Source: Tritrichomonas musculus (lineage: Eukaryota > Parabasalia > Tritrichomonadida > Tritrichomonadidae). From it: 64,000 nucleotides of DNA. The notes under the pieces are model-generated. The model saw only the letters and a list, made by a program, of their open reading frames with translations. It was not told the origin of the DNA and did no database searches. Below are positions 20,801 to 29,413 of this stretch, one piece after another; position 1 is the first letter of the stretch, and the number at the start of each line of letters is the position of its first letter. Position numbers and translations under genes: made by a program. The stretch spans positions 2,046,001-2,110,000 of the forward strand of contig JAPFFF010000004.1 in the NCBI GenBank assembly GCA_039105265.1, given 5' to 3'.

Positions 20801-22126
20801 ATTACAAAAGACATTTTCCTGCACATTTCTCACTTGTACATGACTCATATTAGTAACGGTTTCATACAAATTGGAGATTTATTCACTAGATATTCATTAC
20901 AGACACATGAAAGTTTCTTGGCTGTATTAATCTTTGGTCTAATTATTTACTTTGCTATTGTCATTATAGCTTTTTCAATCACTTTATCGGAAGTGTATAA
21001 ATTGCTTCATATTCAAAGGCAAATTAGTCGTTTCTTCATGGTTTTACCGCCGGTTTATGTAGCTCAAAACAATTGCTTAATGGATTATGTTACTGACATT
21101 GATGAAAAGGCAAATAAAGCTATTGCTGACACTTATATATCTTTGTATGAAAATTCAGATATCGCATTGATATTAATTAATGATCGTTTATCTATTACTT
21201 CGTTTACTCAAGCTGCCCTTCATTTATTTTCATATCGTGCTGAACAATTAATTGGCCAGCAAATCGATCTTCTATTTCCAAAGGATATTGAGAGTAATGA
21301 TATTAAATTCTTCCAACATATTTCAATTGTTCTCAAGAAACAGGCTGAAAACACTTTTACCAGAACTCTTGTTGGTAGATTAAGTTATGGTGAAGAAAGC
21401 ATGTTTAAAGTGAAGATTACTGGTTTTTATTTAAACGAAGATGACGAAAATAGCCTTTATTTTGTACTTGAATGCACATCACAATATGGACTTTATTATT
21501 ATGATGAAATGATTCAGAATCATACAGATGTTTTTAATGAAATGTTTCAATATTCAGTTCCAATCAGTTTGTTCAATAATTCTACCCAACGAGAAAATGG
21601 AATCTTGGTTAAAAATTTTACAAGATTTTGCATGGCTTATGTTTTTACTCAAGTTCCTGATGATCCTGAAGGATTAAGAAATCAACTTTGCAATACTTTA
21701 TCATACCTCAATGGAAATGATGGCGGACTTGTTTATTATTACACTAATTCGACTTGTTTGGCAATTTTTATTGATGAAAATCCAAATTATTTATTCCATG
21801 CTTATCAATTTTTCAAATCATTTGGTAAAAATTGTTGCGGATTCATAGTTGAAGGAACAGATATTGATTTAGTCTTTTTCCCTCAACCACCAATACCTGA
21901 CGAATATAATGGCAGTGAAATGCCAATTGAAATCACACAACAATATCAACCTTCGATGACAATTGAGCCAATAACTAAAATGATGATGAATGTTCCTGCT
22001 CTTGCTAGACTATGTAAGAAAGGGAAATTAATTTGCACAGAAGGATTAATGCAATTTTACTTAGATACCAAATACCAAATTATAGATAATACATTAGAAC
22101 TAGGTCTTTATATGGTGGATACCTGA
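17801..22126 (+). CDS. multi-span membrane PAS protein with degenerate cyclase-like C-terminus
   Basis: A 1,441-residue protein starting at ATG 17801 (MNSVDSQETIEND). Hydrophobic spans cluster at ~105-330. A cytosolic helical stretch (~330-555) follows, then spans near 555-580, 787-815, 855-880 and 1043-1067 that frame two loops of about 200 and 150 residues. A PAS domain covers ~1107-1230 (YENSDIALILINDRLSITSF ... LIGQQIDLLFP). The last 200 residues resemble a class III nucleotide cyclase fold: ALARLCKKGKLICTEGLMQF fits the ARL...G.I..S motif. However, I see neither the metal-binding Asp motif (FxDIxGFT) nor the GD motif. Trichomonads carry a large family of multi-span PAS/adenylate-cyclase proteins, and this reads as a member with an inactive cyclase, probably a membrane sensor. 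Confidence 0.75.
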   Translation: MNSVDSQETIENDNLNLFPTSFPFFDYVISHPPAFIYLSNFIYFLSILQQYYSVFLPLLIPLLLDNSDNVFFKSTKSIKDTFFLKAVLYFTQHTDKFPNFLTYDSRLIFYFLPSFIIILINLFFFVTFHQSDEISSFICQIRCFLFIFMPSMSIFPIVLRFSFALKSFFSDEEINTTVITCEIILAISFLLILILFTSWSSPMIYQSPIFGKGQIPSHLITDPSFFTRTQIVDIINICLCIIGGTDLSLFIYFAIAIINAIFKIHYVVNYPFLSIFHSAIICSASFSNLICLSIFLFQILNNWFSEVFFMLSSIILFIASFIFFYYYLIISEKKRIQIIASKEYEKISPSLIPTYFQVAVINGILSPRFIEFITSNYPETNSPQYLITLLISEKINLNTFCEMIPSILNIDDLTYAQKYLVYQIYIKYMRNSDKEIEFQGLNEIENRLESYNQTSDEFWALMLLGKTNKALKLAHNNEFKLTQLLKDYNLYYQACPHNQQVNMLHQRFFYNFVKKPMNSDVFYHSATESDDSILSSGASSQYMQISYNLKKALDQHIPIFLLLFRFIGFICFIFFLTASMFPIFQLSRDSSVLLNLSPALNHSLNIALLFSKMNLATGNAISCTDYLSMSCQDILSNLHAKNPEPNNAHCHSISYFYDHLLQFSDDLLARLNAMTNQFNNLPQNQYLMELKNSWSKRSLTLFPNSNNDSIRSIKVDIKSALLLFAGQIKENPLFDSPHRCDSSFVDVIRQDAIEISNRSSQVQININNSLQHYNDYMKTLAGSGARFFSPTEIIFMIIFGIGSLLIPFLSALLNNKRSYTLLNKYFRPSSHPSPSFSHLEISETVEPLKYNRSYRVLIYTWMSVIIATICIAYLVSNLLSPAYDFMMNESQMLICMERLASYCSLIAETIMRHWVFPANEEVSYYYNYLKKDIHSSMNEFYNSMSPELIQHFRRNAMPEIINNQCEALTSRSTHDIYSCWNFILQSELYFFLFETHNITSITKDIFLHISHLYMTHISNGFIQIGDLFTRYSLQTHESFLAVLIFGLIIYFAIVIIAFSITLSEVYKLLHIQRQISRFFMVLPPVYVAQNNCLMDYVTDIDEKANKAIADTYISLYENSDIALILINDRLSITSFTQAALHLFSYRAEQLIGQQIDLLFPKDIESNDIKFFQHISIVLKKQAENTFTRTLVGRLSYGEESMFKVKITGFYLNEDDENSLYFVLECTSQYGLYYYDEMIQNHTDVFNEMFQYSVPISLFNNSTQRENGILVKNFTRFCMAYVFTQVPDDPEGLRNQLCNTLSYLNGNDGGLVYYYTNSTCLAIFIDENPNYLFHAYQFFKSFGKNCCGFIVEGTDIDLVFFPQPPIPDEYNGSEMPIEITQQYQPSMTIEPITKMMMNVPALARLCKKGKLICTEGLMQFYLDTKYQIIDNTLELGLYMVDT

Positions 22127-22354
22127 AGTTTTTCTTATTTTATGTTTGTTTTTTAAATAGATTTTTTTTTACAAATAATATTATTATTCATATATATTTA
22201 TCATTTAGATTGATAAATAATATCTGACTACTTTTGATAACAAATGCAAAAAAAAAAAATAAAAAATAATAATTGATGAATTAATAAATAACATAAAAAA
22301 CAATTTAAAAAAACAAAAAAACATGAATAATTGAATCTAAAATAATATGATATC
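22127..22354. other. AT-rich convergent intergenic spacer
   Basis: The 228 bases between the converging stops of the PAS gene and the VFL3-like gene hold only A/T-rich sequence with an A-tract near 22249. No gene or structured element was seen. Confidence 0.6.
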
Positions 22355-23119
22355 TTACTTTTTTGATTTTGCCAACATATTAATCTGCGTTTGTTCTTTT
22401 TGCCTTGCTTGCAAAAATTTAATTTTTTTCTTTAGCGCTTTAATTTTTTCATCCTTAGCTTTCTTCATTTCGGCAAACATTGCTGCAAACTCAGAAACTT
22501 TATTTTCTAAAGAAACAACAAGTTGAGAACAATCTGCTGCGATTAAAGATTTGTGTAATTGCGCATTATCATGATATAAAAGTTTAATTGTTTGTGCATA
22601 TTCTTCATAAGTAAAAGGAACAGGTGGCAAACTAAGAGGATATTTAAAAAGATCATATTCTGATTTTTGCGTTAAAACCACAAAAAGTTTTGTGTTACGC
22701 TCATCTCCTGGATCAAGATTAAACATAATATTATCACTATTTTGTGAAGAAATGATTTTATTTTTGCTCTTTGATTTTGCTATTTCTTGAACTTGTAACG
22801 CAGTTAATACTTCTACTGAAGCTGTTTGGCTTTCATTCTCGGCAATTTCTGTTAACATTTTCCAAAAAACTGATATTTTTTTGACGCATCCGGCTTTTGT
22901 TGTTAAATCATCGATGTAATTAGCTGAAAAATCTGCTGCCCAACGTAAAGTATAATCTTCGTTAATTATTTTAAGCGAAAAAGTATCATGATTTAAAACG
23001 CGCCCGCTGAAACGATATTTTTTATCATCTGTAGTAACAATTTTTTCGAATTCTGTAGGTACATTTGTCGATTCTGGAATACTTAATATTGTTACAGTAG
23101 CTTCTCTATTTGAAGACAT
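22355..23119 (-). CDS. CCDC61/VFL3-like basal body protein
   Basis: 254 residues, starting at ATG 23119. The N-terminal ~170 residues match the XRCC4-like head of CCDC61/VFL3. Diagnostic stretches are RWAADFSANYIDDLTTKAG (family: W...F...YIEDLT.KTG), ISVFWKMLTEIAENES, VEVLTALQVQEI and LFVVLTQKSEYDLFKYPLSL (family: YLIL.Y..EFDR.HYPLPL). The tail from ~205 is Lys-rich coiled coil, as expected for the dimerisation rod. In algae and animals VFL3/CCDC61 sits at centrioles and basal bodies and helps place basal-body-associated fibres and microtubules. A role at the trichomonad flagellar basal bodies is therefore likely but inferred. Length is shorter than vertebrate CCDC61, which has a longer disordered tail. 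Confidence 0.8.
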   Translation of the reverse strand: MSSNREATVTILSIPESTNVPTEFEKIVTTDDKKYRFSGRVLNHDTFSLKIINEDYTLRWAADFSANYIDDLTTKAGCVKKISVFWKMLTEIAENESQTASVEVLTALQVQEIAKSKSKNKIISSQNSDNIMFNLDPGDERNTKLFVVLTQKSEYDLFKYPLSLPPVPFTYEEYAQTIKLLYHDNAQLHKSLIAADCSQLVVSLENKVSEFAAMFAEMKKAKDEKIKALKKKIKFLQARQKEQTQINMLAKSKK

Positions 23120-23274
23120 AAGGAAATTTTTAAACGTATAAACAAATTACAATTTATATTTTGCCCCATTCTTTATTTTCAGAGGAGATTTGGTCAGTTC
23201 TATCAAATTATCGCAAAATTCAATTTTCGTGAAATTTTTGGCGTTTTTTTGGCCTAAACGATTAAAAATATAAA
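23120..23274. promoter_or_regulatory. 155-bp divergent upstream region
   Basis: The VFL3-like (-) and MED13-like (+) start codons are 155 bases apart, so this stretch should hold both promoters. No clear initiator motif was found close to either ATG. Confidence 0.35.
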
Positions 23275-26200
23275 ATGTCTGTTGATTGGAATCTTGATGA
23301 TATCCAATTAATCGAATTTCCAATCATTCAGATTAAATTTACTTCTATAGAAAACATTCAAAGCGATGATGCTTCAATTTCACAGTTACGAAAATCAATT
23401 CCAATTCGATTATTTATTCTGTCACATAGGATAGCTCACTTTGGAATTCCATCTATTTTTACAGAATCTACACCAAATTATTTGGATTTCGATCAAATAC
23501 AATCGCAAAATAATATATTAGAAAATATTCCATCAGTAATTGTATTTGATATTCATAATAAATTTGATGATTTTTTTCAAAACTTTCAATTACCAACTTG
23601 GGCAGTAATTACTAAAATCAATTGGTCACTTAAAAATCCAAATATAAATCCAAATAATGAAAATAATACATTTTTTGATTTGTCTGAAGAATTTTTTGAT
23701 GATTTACAACAAGCAATTACGCTCAAAATACACTATCAATATTTCTTACTTAAACCTTTATATTTTACTTCTTATATATTAGTTCCACCACAAACTGTGA
23801 TTAAGAATTCCAGAAACATAAACGAAAGCAATATCAAAATAAATTCTGTTATTGAACCAACCATCATACAACCTGTTCCTAGTTTTGTTGCTAACAGTAT
23901 ACGAATACGCTGGGTTATACAGCCTAATTTATCATGCGTAGTAAATCCAAGAAGTACACCAAAAATCGGTTCATATATTCTTTTCCCTCCATTTAGACAT
24001 CCATTATGTATTACTTCAATTACAAAAGAAAAGACAAAAATATACAATAATCTACCAGATTCAACTGAAAATAAAAATACCACAGGAATAGCCAAACCTA
24101 ACTCAAAAGTAATTCCAATACCAATTACAAAAGGCACAATTAAAGCCATCAGTCCTACATTATCTCTAAATTTTACAACTGAAGAAACGACTATTATTAC
24201 TGCGATCACGATTGACAAAGAAGAATCGATTACTTTTCAAATTCCCCTATATAATGCAACTACCAAAATAAGCACAGATTATGTTTTATTAGCCAAGCCC
24301 ACAATCGCTCTACATTATTTTTTTTATAATAAAAATTTTCAATATGAATTCAAAAAGTTACCAAATAAATATTCGTATCAAAAAAATCCGCAGCTTCAGA
24401 AAACCAGACAACCCAATCAACCGGCGACACAAACATCATATCCACAATTTTGTCAATTTGAAAATTTAGAAATTTTTAATTTCACTGAAAAAGATATTGA
24501 TAATTTTTTCACCAAACATTTTTCAGAGGAAGCTTCTAAACAGTCAAGCTCAGTTTCAGATCAACAAGAAATAGTTGTTTCATACATCGAAGATACGGTA
24601 CCATCACCACAGCAGCTGATTGGCGAGCAAATTTCTGATGAAAAAGTGAAAAAAACGATTTCAAAGACAATCAATTCAATTCTTATCCGTTACAATCCGA
24701 ACATTTCTGTATCGGCCTCACTCATCAACACTGAAAGGGACACCCAGTCATTAACATTATTCATGAAAAGAGTCAATTTAGACTTACCGAAAATTAGTTA
24801 TTCGCATTCAAAATGCATTTCATTTTTTAACTTTTTGAATTTTTCTGAATTTTACGGTTTTTCAAGCTCATTTTCACCTCCAATTGGCGGCCAATTTTTC
24901 AACTACAAAAATGTTTCTTCTGTTTATCATTTGGAGATTCCAAGCATCCTTCTCACTCAAGATGGAACCGCCAAAACCGTTCCAGCCGATGACTTCATTT
25001 CATCGTGGGAAAGAGAACGATACATGCCAATTTATGGACCCAAAGATTGTCATTTTGTTGTCTTTTATGAGACATTCAACACGAATAATAGATTCGGCGG
25101 CCTTCCAAGCATCAATTCGAGACTGGACTCGAATGAAATCTTCCCTCGAAGCACTGATGATCTGACCAACCAATACGTCAATGAAGAGACGATTCCACTT
25201 TTTATGTCTCAGCTAAGCGACGCCTATTCACAGTTTTGTTTTGGCGTAATGAAGCCTTTTTCAAAGGAGCCTGCATATGTACCTGTTAAAGTGCAGCCGT
25301 TGACGAAAAGCTCGACCTTTTCGAACTCGTCAAAGACGAATAAAACACTGAGTGAAACAGTGACAACAAAGGTTGAAATGGACATCGATTCAGGAATGAT
25401 TGAGTCGGAATCCATGAAGCGTGCAGTCTTTACTTTTTTGAGTTCTGAAGCACTTCTTCAATTCCAAGACTTTCCTATTGTTGCCTTCATTATCGGCGGT
25501 CCTTCGTGCCACTTTTTCACCTTAGAAAACGACAAGGCCGTTTCGAGCAGCATGAATTTCATGGACAATGACCAGTGCCCTCATATTCACACTGTTTATA
25601 TCAGTCCTGAAATGATCATTAATGCAACTGAAGAAAAGATAAAAGAACTGGCATTCATTGTCTACGGAGGAATTCGTACTTACAAGCAAGGACCAATTGG
25701 AAACATTGAATTCATTCTAAAGCAAAAATTGCTCACACAAAAAGCACAGCACCAAATTCAGCAGCTGCAAAGTCAACAAGGACCGAATCAAGAGATTCAA
25801 ATACAACAATTGAAAAAGCGTATAAAATATACCGACTTTTTCTATAAGTTGTTTTTCGGTTACCGTTATCAACCGCCTTTTATATTGAAGCAACTTTCTG
25901 ACTCACTTTACACATTCAATATCGATTTAAATACGAATAATGGAATTAATTTGAATGTCGCTTGGGATAGGTTTTCAGGTGTTGCTGTCTGGACTAATGA
26001 TGCAGGCGATCTTCTTCATTCTGTTGACGCACAGGCATTCAATGATATTCTCTTCATGATAACTAGTCTTCGTAGTTTCAATACAAATCTGATTAAAAAA
26101 ATTTCAATCTCATTACTTGAAGAATATTTGGGACAATCTTTTTGTGAAAAGTTCATACAATATTTGCCAGCTGATGTTGACTTGTTCACTATTTATCATG

Positions 26201-26640
26201 CTCCAATGGTGAAGGCGAGATTTTCTGATACATATAAAGGTGATATTGCAATTTTCGAAGAATCTGAGGTTAAAAACGGAATAAGTAAGATTCCACTGAA
26301 AAAACTAAACGAAATGCAAAATAATCCTGCTGCTGCTGCTGCTGCAAACCCTAATAATATTAATAATATTACATTTGTGTTCGACCCTCCAGCAAATCCT
26401 GAGGCAACATGCTATGTATTATCACAATTACATCCAGCATATAAGGTTTCTATTTATAAAGGAGGCGGACAGGAAAGGCTACTTCAATTTGTTAAGACAA
26501 TGTCACATTTGTCTTGGCTTTCAGTGAAGCCTGGATGCGAAAATAGGAGCTCATCATACCCACCTCATATTAATGCATTGATACAACAGAACAAAAGCAA
26601 TTGTACGCGAATTTCTCAATTTGAATTTTTACCAATTTGA
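23275..26640 (+). CDS. Mediator kinase-module subunit MED13-like
   Basis: 1,121 residues from ATG 23275. Several C-terminal stretches align by eye with MED13. SSWERERYMPIYGPKDCHFV (~575) matches the family's W...RL.PYGGP.DVAY. LSDAYSQFCFGVMKPF (~646) matches the S..YE.CRLG.HKP motif. PPFIL follows, then an AWDRFSGVAVWTNDAGDLLH stretch like the YCLS.D.RW..A..TD..GELLE block. At the end, LQFVKTMSHLSWLSVKP followed by RSS.PPHI.AL matches FVLEQYNALSWLT.DP..RRSCLPIHF. MED13 has an Argonaute-like fold and tethers the CDK8-cyclin C-MED12 module to core Mediator in the nucleus. The protein is about half the length of animal MED13 and carries a short poly-Ala/Asn run near 1020. The N-terminal half shows little recognisable similarity. 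Confidence 0.82.
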   Translation: MSVDWNLDDIQLIEFPIIQIKFTSIENIQSDDASISQLRKSIPIRLFILSHRIAHFGIPSIFTESTPNYLDFDQIQSQNNILENIPSVIVFDIHNKFDDFFQNFQLPTWAVITKINWSLKNPNINPNNENNTFFDLSEEFFDDLQQAITLKIHYQYFLLKPLYFTSYILVPPQTVIKNSRNINESNIKINSVIEPTIIQPVPSFVANSIRIRWVIQPNLSCVVNPRSTPKIGSYILFPPFRHPLCITSITKEKTKIYNNLPDSTENKNTTGIAKPNSKVIPIPITKGTIKAISPTLSLNFTTEETTIITAITIDKEESITFQIPLYNATTKISTDYVLLAKPTIALHYFFYNKNFQYEFKKLPNKYSYQKNPQLQKTRQPNQPATQTSYPQFCQFENLEIFNFTEKDIDNFFTKHFSEEASKQSSSVSDQQEIVVSYIEDTVPSPQQLIGEQISDEKVKKTISKTINSILIRYNPNISVSASLINTERDTQSLTLFMKRVNLDLPKISYSHSKCISFFNFLNFSEFYGFSSSFSPPIGGQFFNYKNVSSVYHLEIPSILLTQDGTAKTVPADDFISSWERERYMPIYGPKDCHFVVFYETFNTNNRFGGLPSINSRLDSNEIFPRSTDDLTNQYVNEETIPLFMSQLSDAYSQFCFGVMKPFSKEPAYVPVKVQPLTKSSTFSNSSKTNKTLSETVTTKVEMDIDSGMIESESMKRAVFTFLSSEALLQFQDFPIVAFIIGGPSCHFFTLENDKAVSSSMNFMDNDQCPHIHTVYISPEMIINATEEKIKELAFIVYGGIRTYKQGPIGNIEFILKQKLLTQKAQHQIQQLQSQQGPNQEIQIQQLKKRIKYTDFFYKLFFGYRYQPPFILKQLSDSLYTFNIDLNTNNGINLNVAWDRFSGVAVWTNDAGDLLHSVDAQAFNDILFMITSLRSFNTNLIKKISISLLEEYLGQSFCEKFIQYLPADVDLFTIYHAPMVKARFSDTYKGDIAIFEESEVKNGISKIPLKKLNEMQNNPAAAAAANPNNINNITFVFDPPANPEATCYVLSQLHPAYKVSIYKGGGQERLLQFVKTMSHLSWLSVKPGCENRSSSYPPHINALIQQNKSNCTRISQFEFLPI

Positions 26641-26810
26641 TGATTTTAATATGAATGTATAAATATTAACAGATAGAATATTTTATTTTCATACAATGAT
26701 TCTTGTATTATAATTTTATTATTATTTATTATATTAATAAAATAAATTTTAATATGCATTTTGTCTTTTGATATAAACAAGTAGATGTAAATAAAATATG
26801 ATGATTTTTT
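26641..26810. other. convergent intergenic spacer
   Basis: 170 bases of AT-rich DNA between two converging stop codons. Nothing beyond A/T runs was seen. Confidence 0.6.
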
Positions 26811-28247
26811 TTATAAAAGAGTTCTCTGAAACTGCTTAATGGATTCTATAGCTTCTTTAACAGTCATTGAAGGAGAAAGATTCTTCATGGCAAATTCGGT
26901 ACCTCTTCCAATCATGTTGGCGTCTTTTTGCGAAAATATTATTGATTTATACCTCATATTGGTATAAAAATCTTTTCTTCCTTCTATTTCATTAATTACA
27001 GAGTAAGCAGAATAAGAGAGCAAAGGATCGCATTTCACATCTTTAACTGAGGATTTAATGAACATATCGGAGAAAATATTATTTTTAGATAAATTAACAT
27101 TTGAACTTTGATTATTTCTTCTTGATATATAATATGGACCAACACTTGATACTTCGAGTCCTACTCCAGGAATAACCATTGTTGGATCTGGTGGCGTTAA
27201 TGTATTTAAAAAGGCATATTGAAAACCTGACTGTATTTTATTTATGAAATCGTTTCGTAAACGCTTCTCAAAGTTCTTAAGTGATTCGTTTGAAGGCGAA
27301 AGACTGGTATCTGTTTTTGAATATGGGGCTGAAACAGTAACAGAAGAATATAAATTTGCTGCTCTCCAGTTAATTAAAGATTTATCTTTTAGATATTGCC
27401 TCATGTCAACACAAGTTGTTACTCCAGGAGATGAATTTGTATCTGGTCCAAATATATTTTCAATTTTTCCATCACCTAATTCATTGAAAGCTGCACCAGC
27501 GAGGATGTAAGACGACCAAATAACTTCACTTAAGCCGTTACACCTATCATTTTGCTTATTGTAACAACGAAACTCTTTTATTGGAAAATTAAAAGAAATA
27601 TATTGGCATGGTTTCGTGTTGTCAACTTTAATGTTCTCAACTTTTGTGAGAGGCTTAACATGAGCGAATCCTTCATCAACAAAAATATGAGGAGGTTTGA
27701 GCTTAGTTGAATTAATTTGTTCAGTAAACAATGATTCCATGTTAATTGGCAATTGATATTCATTTGATTGCGATGATAATATTAATTCATTAAGAGGTTT
27801 CATTGATTCTGGGGATTCAAAAAGGGTTGTATTAGTTAATTTAGAAACAAGATAATCGAGAATAAAAGTAAAATATTTTCCATCTCCAACAAGATGGCTC
27901 ACATTCAAAACAATTATATCATCATTATTGAAACCAATTGTACCAAGAACTTCAGTCAGTGGTTTTGTATGATTATCATACATATATTGACAAGATCTAA
28001 TTAAATCTAAATTTGGTGGGATTGAATATATTTGAGTTTTATTTGCATAATGTGGATCATGCTTTAAATCAACGTTAGAAATCATTTTTGTATTAGTTGT
28101 TCTTAAACGCAACCCAAATACATTGTTAATTAAAATGTCTAATATTTCTGGAATTCGGTTTTTTTGTTGAACTTTAAGTCCAAATTGAACCATTCCACCA
28201 CTACTGTTATAAAAACCTTCAAGGGTTGAAAGATTTCGAGAGATCAT
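26811..28247 (-). CDS. HXXXD acyltransferase (condensation/alcohol acetyltransferase superfamily)
   Basis: 478 residues, starting at ATG 28247. SHLVGDGKYF places the HXXXDG catalytic motif at His118-Asp122, the usual place at the end of the N-terminal lobe of the chloramphenicol-acetyltransferase-like superfamily (condensation domains, alcohol O-acetyltransferases, PapA/wax synthases). The opening (LSTLEGFY) and a late GLEVSSVGPYYIS stretch fit the alcohol-acetyltransferase/PapA side better than NRPS condensation domains. There are no carrier or adenylation domains, no membrane spans and no signal peptide. It probably transfers an acyl group from CoA or another thioester to a hydroxyl or amine; the substrate is unknown. 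A stand-alone enzyme of this type in a protist could derive from bacteria, but its base composition matches the local AT-rich genes. Confidence 0.75.
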   Translation of the reverse strand: MISRNLSTLEGFYNSSGGMVQFGLKVQQKNRIPEILDILINNVFGLRLRTTNTKMISNVDLKHDPHYANKTQIYSIPPNLDLIRSCQYMYDNHTKPLTEVLGTIGFNNDDIIVLNVSHLVGDGKYFTFILDYLVSKLTNTTLFESPESMKPLNELILSSQSNEYQLPINMESLFTEQINSTKLKPPHIFVDEGFAHVKPLTKVENIKVDNTKPCQYISFNFPIKEFRCYNKQNDRCNGLSEVIWSSYILAGAAFNELGDGKIENIFGPDTNSSPGVTTCVDMRQYLKDKSLINWRAANLYSSVTVSAPYSKTDTSLSPSNESLKNFEKRLRNDFINKIQSGFQYAFLNTLTPPDPTMVIPGVGLEVSSVGPYYISRRNNQSSNVNLSKNNIFSDMFIKSSVKDVKCDPLLSYSAYSVINEIEGRKDFYTNMRYKSIIFSQKDANMIGRGTEFAMKNLSPSMTVKEAIESIKQFQRTLL

Positions 28248-29413
28248 TTGTTTATGTGAAAAAAAATTGAAAGATCTTTGAATTGTTGGCTAATAATAAC
28301 TTTTTATTTAGAATTTAAACGTTAGGTTCACAAAAAGTCTGGTTTAGCATTCAAAATTTGAATTTAAAATTGATATGATTAAACACTCTTCACAAAATTG
28401 AATGATACTGGCCATTAAAATTGAGATTCAAAAAACACAGTTTATTTCATACATATATTAATTTTTGATTTGTACTTTAATTTAATACATTATTTGCTGA
28501 AATTGAGATCAAAAATTCTATAAATGTAAAAAAAATTAGAAATATTTTCACATTCTCTATCAAAGTTAAAAAAAAAAAAAAAAACAATAACCATCTTTCA
28601 AAAAACTTTGTTTTTTTGAATAAAAAACAAATTATACAATATCTTGATATAATAAAAAATTAAAAAAGTATAAAAGATTTATATAAATAAAAATATAAAA
28701 ATATATATTATATTTACAAAATATAAACAAATTATATATTAATTAATGATATAAAAACATAAAAAATTGAACAATCATAAATAGTTTTTTAGTTTTTTTT
28801 AAACAACACACCTTCAATTACCAAAATTACTCAATCATCTCTTTTAAAGATTGATACTATAGTATGCTATTTTTTAATCAAAGAGACATAAAATAATTAA
28901 ATTAAGAGATAGTAGCATCAAAAAATTCCATCTGTGTAGTAGATAAATAAATATTTTGTTTGGTAAATTTTTTTTATTTTGCTATATACCTTAAAAATAA
29001 AATGATAGTATGAAAATATAAAGATTAGATAAAAAGATAGCTATAATTTGCATTTTTTTTTTGTATGATAAAATATTATATAATGATGGTTAAAGATAAT
29101 AAAAGACTTTCCAGTTATTCACTCGTTTTAAATGCATGAAATATGCGAAATTAATTATTTGTAAGCCTTTGATGTAAAAATCGCCTTAAGATTGTGTTCC
29201 AATCAAAAAACAGAATATCAAACTTTTTAATAGGTTCGAAATTCAATTATTTTATGATATTTTCATCGGAACTAATTAAAATTCTGAAAGTCTTTTCAAT
29301 TTTAAAATGAATTGAATTTTTAAAACACAAAAAAGCATTCAAAAATTTTCAAGTTGAAACTCAATTAACCGTTATGATTGAACTCACTTGTTTTTTATCT
29401 CTCAATAGCGAAT
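28248..29413. other. long AT-rich divergent spacer
   Basis: 1,166 bases between the start of the acyltransferase gene (-) and the DUF3447 gene (+). It contains long A/T runs, including an A-tract near 28568-28584. No open frame, RNA gene or inverted repeat of note was seen. A TCACT match to the trichomonad initiator consensus lies at 29384-29388, 26 bases before the ATG at 29414, and would fit the chosen start. Confidence 0.5.

Noticed and set aside
28248..29413. Hidden gene or RNA gene in the long AT-rich spacer
   Set aside because: No open frame with protein-like composition, no tRNA-like fold and no inverted repeat was found by eye.
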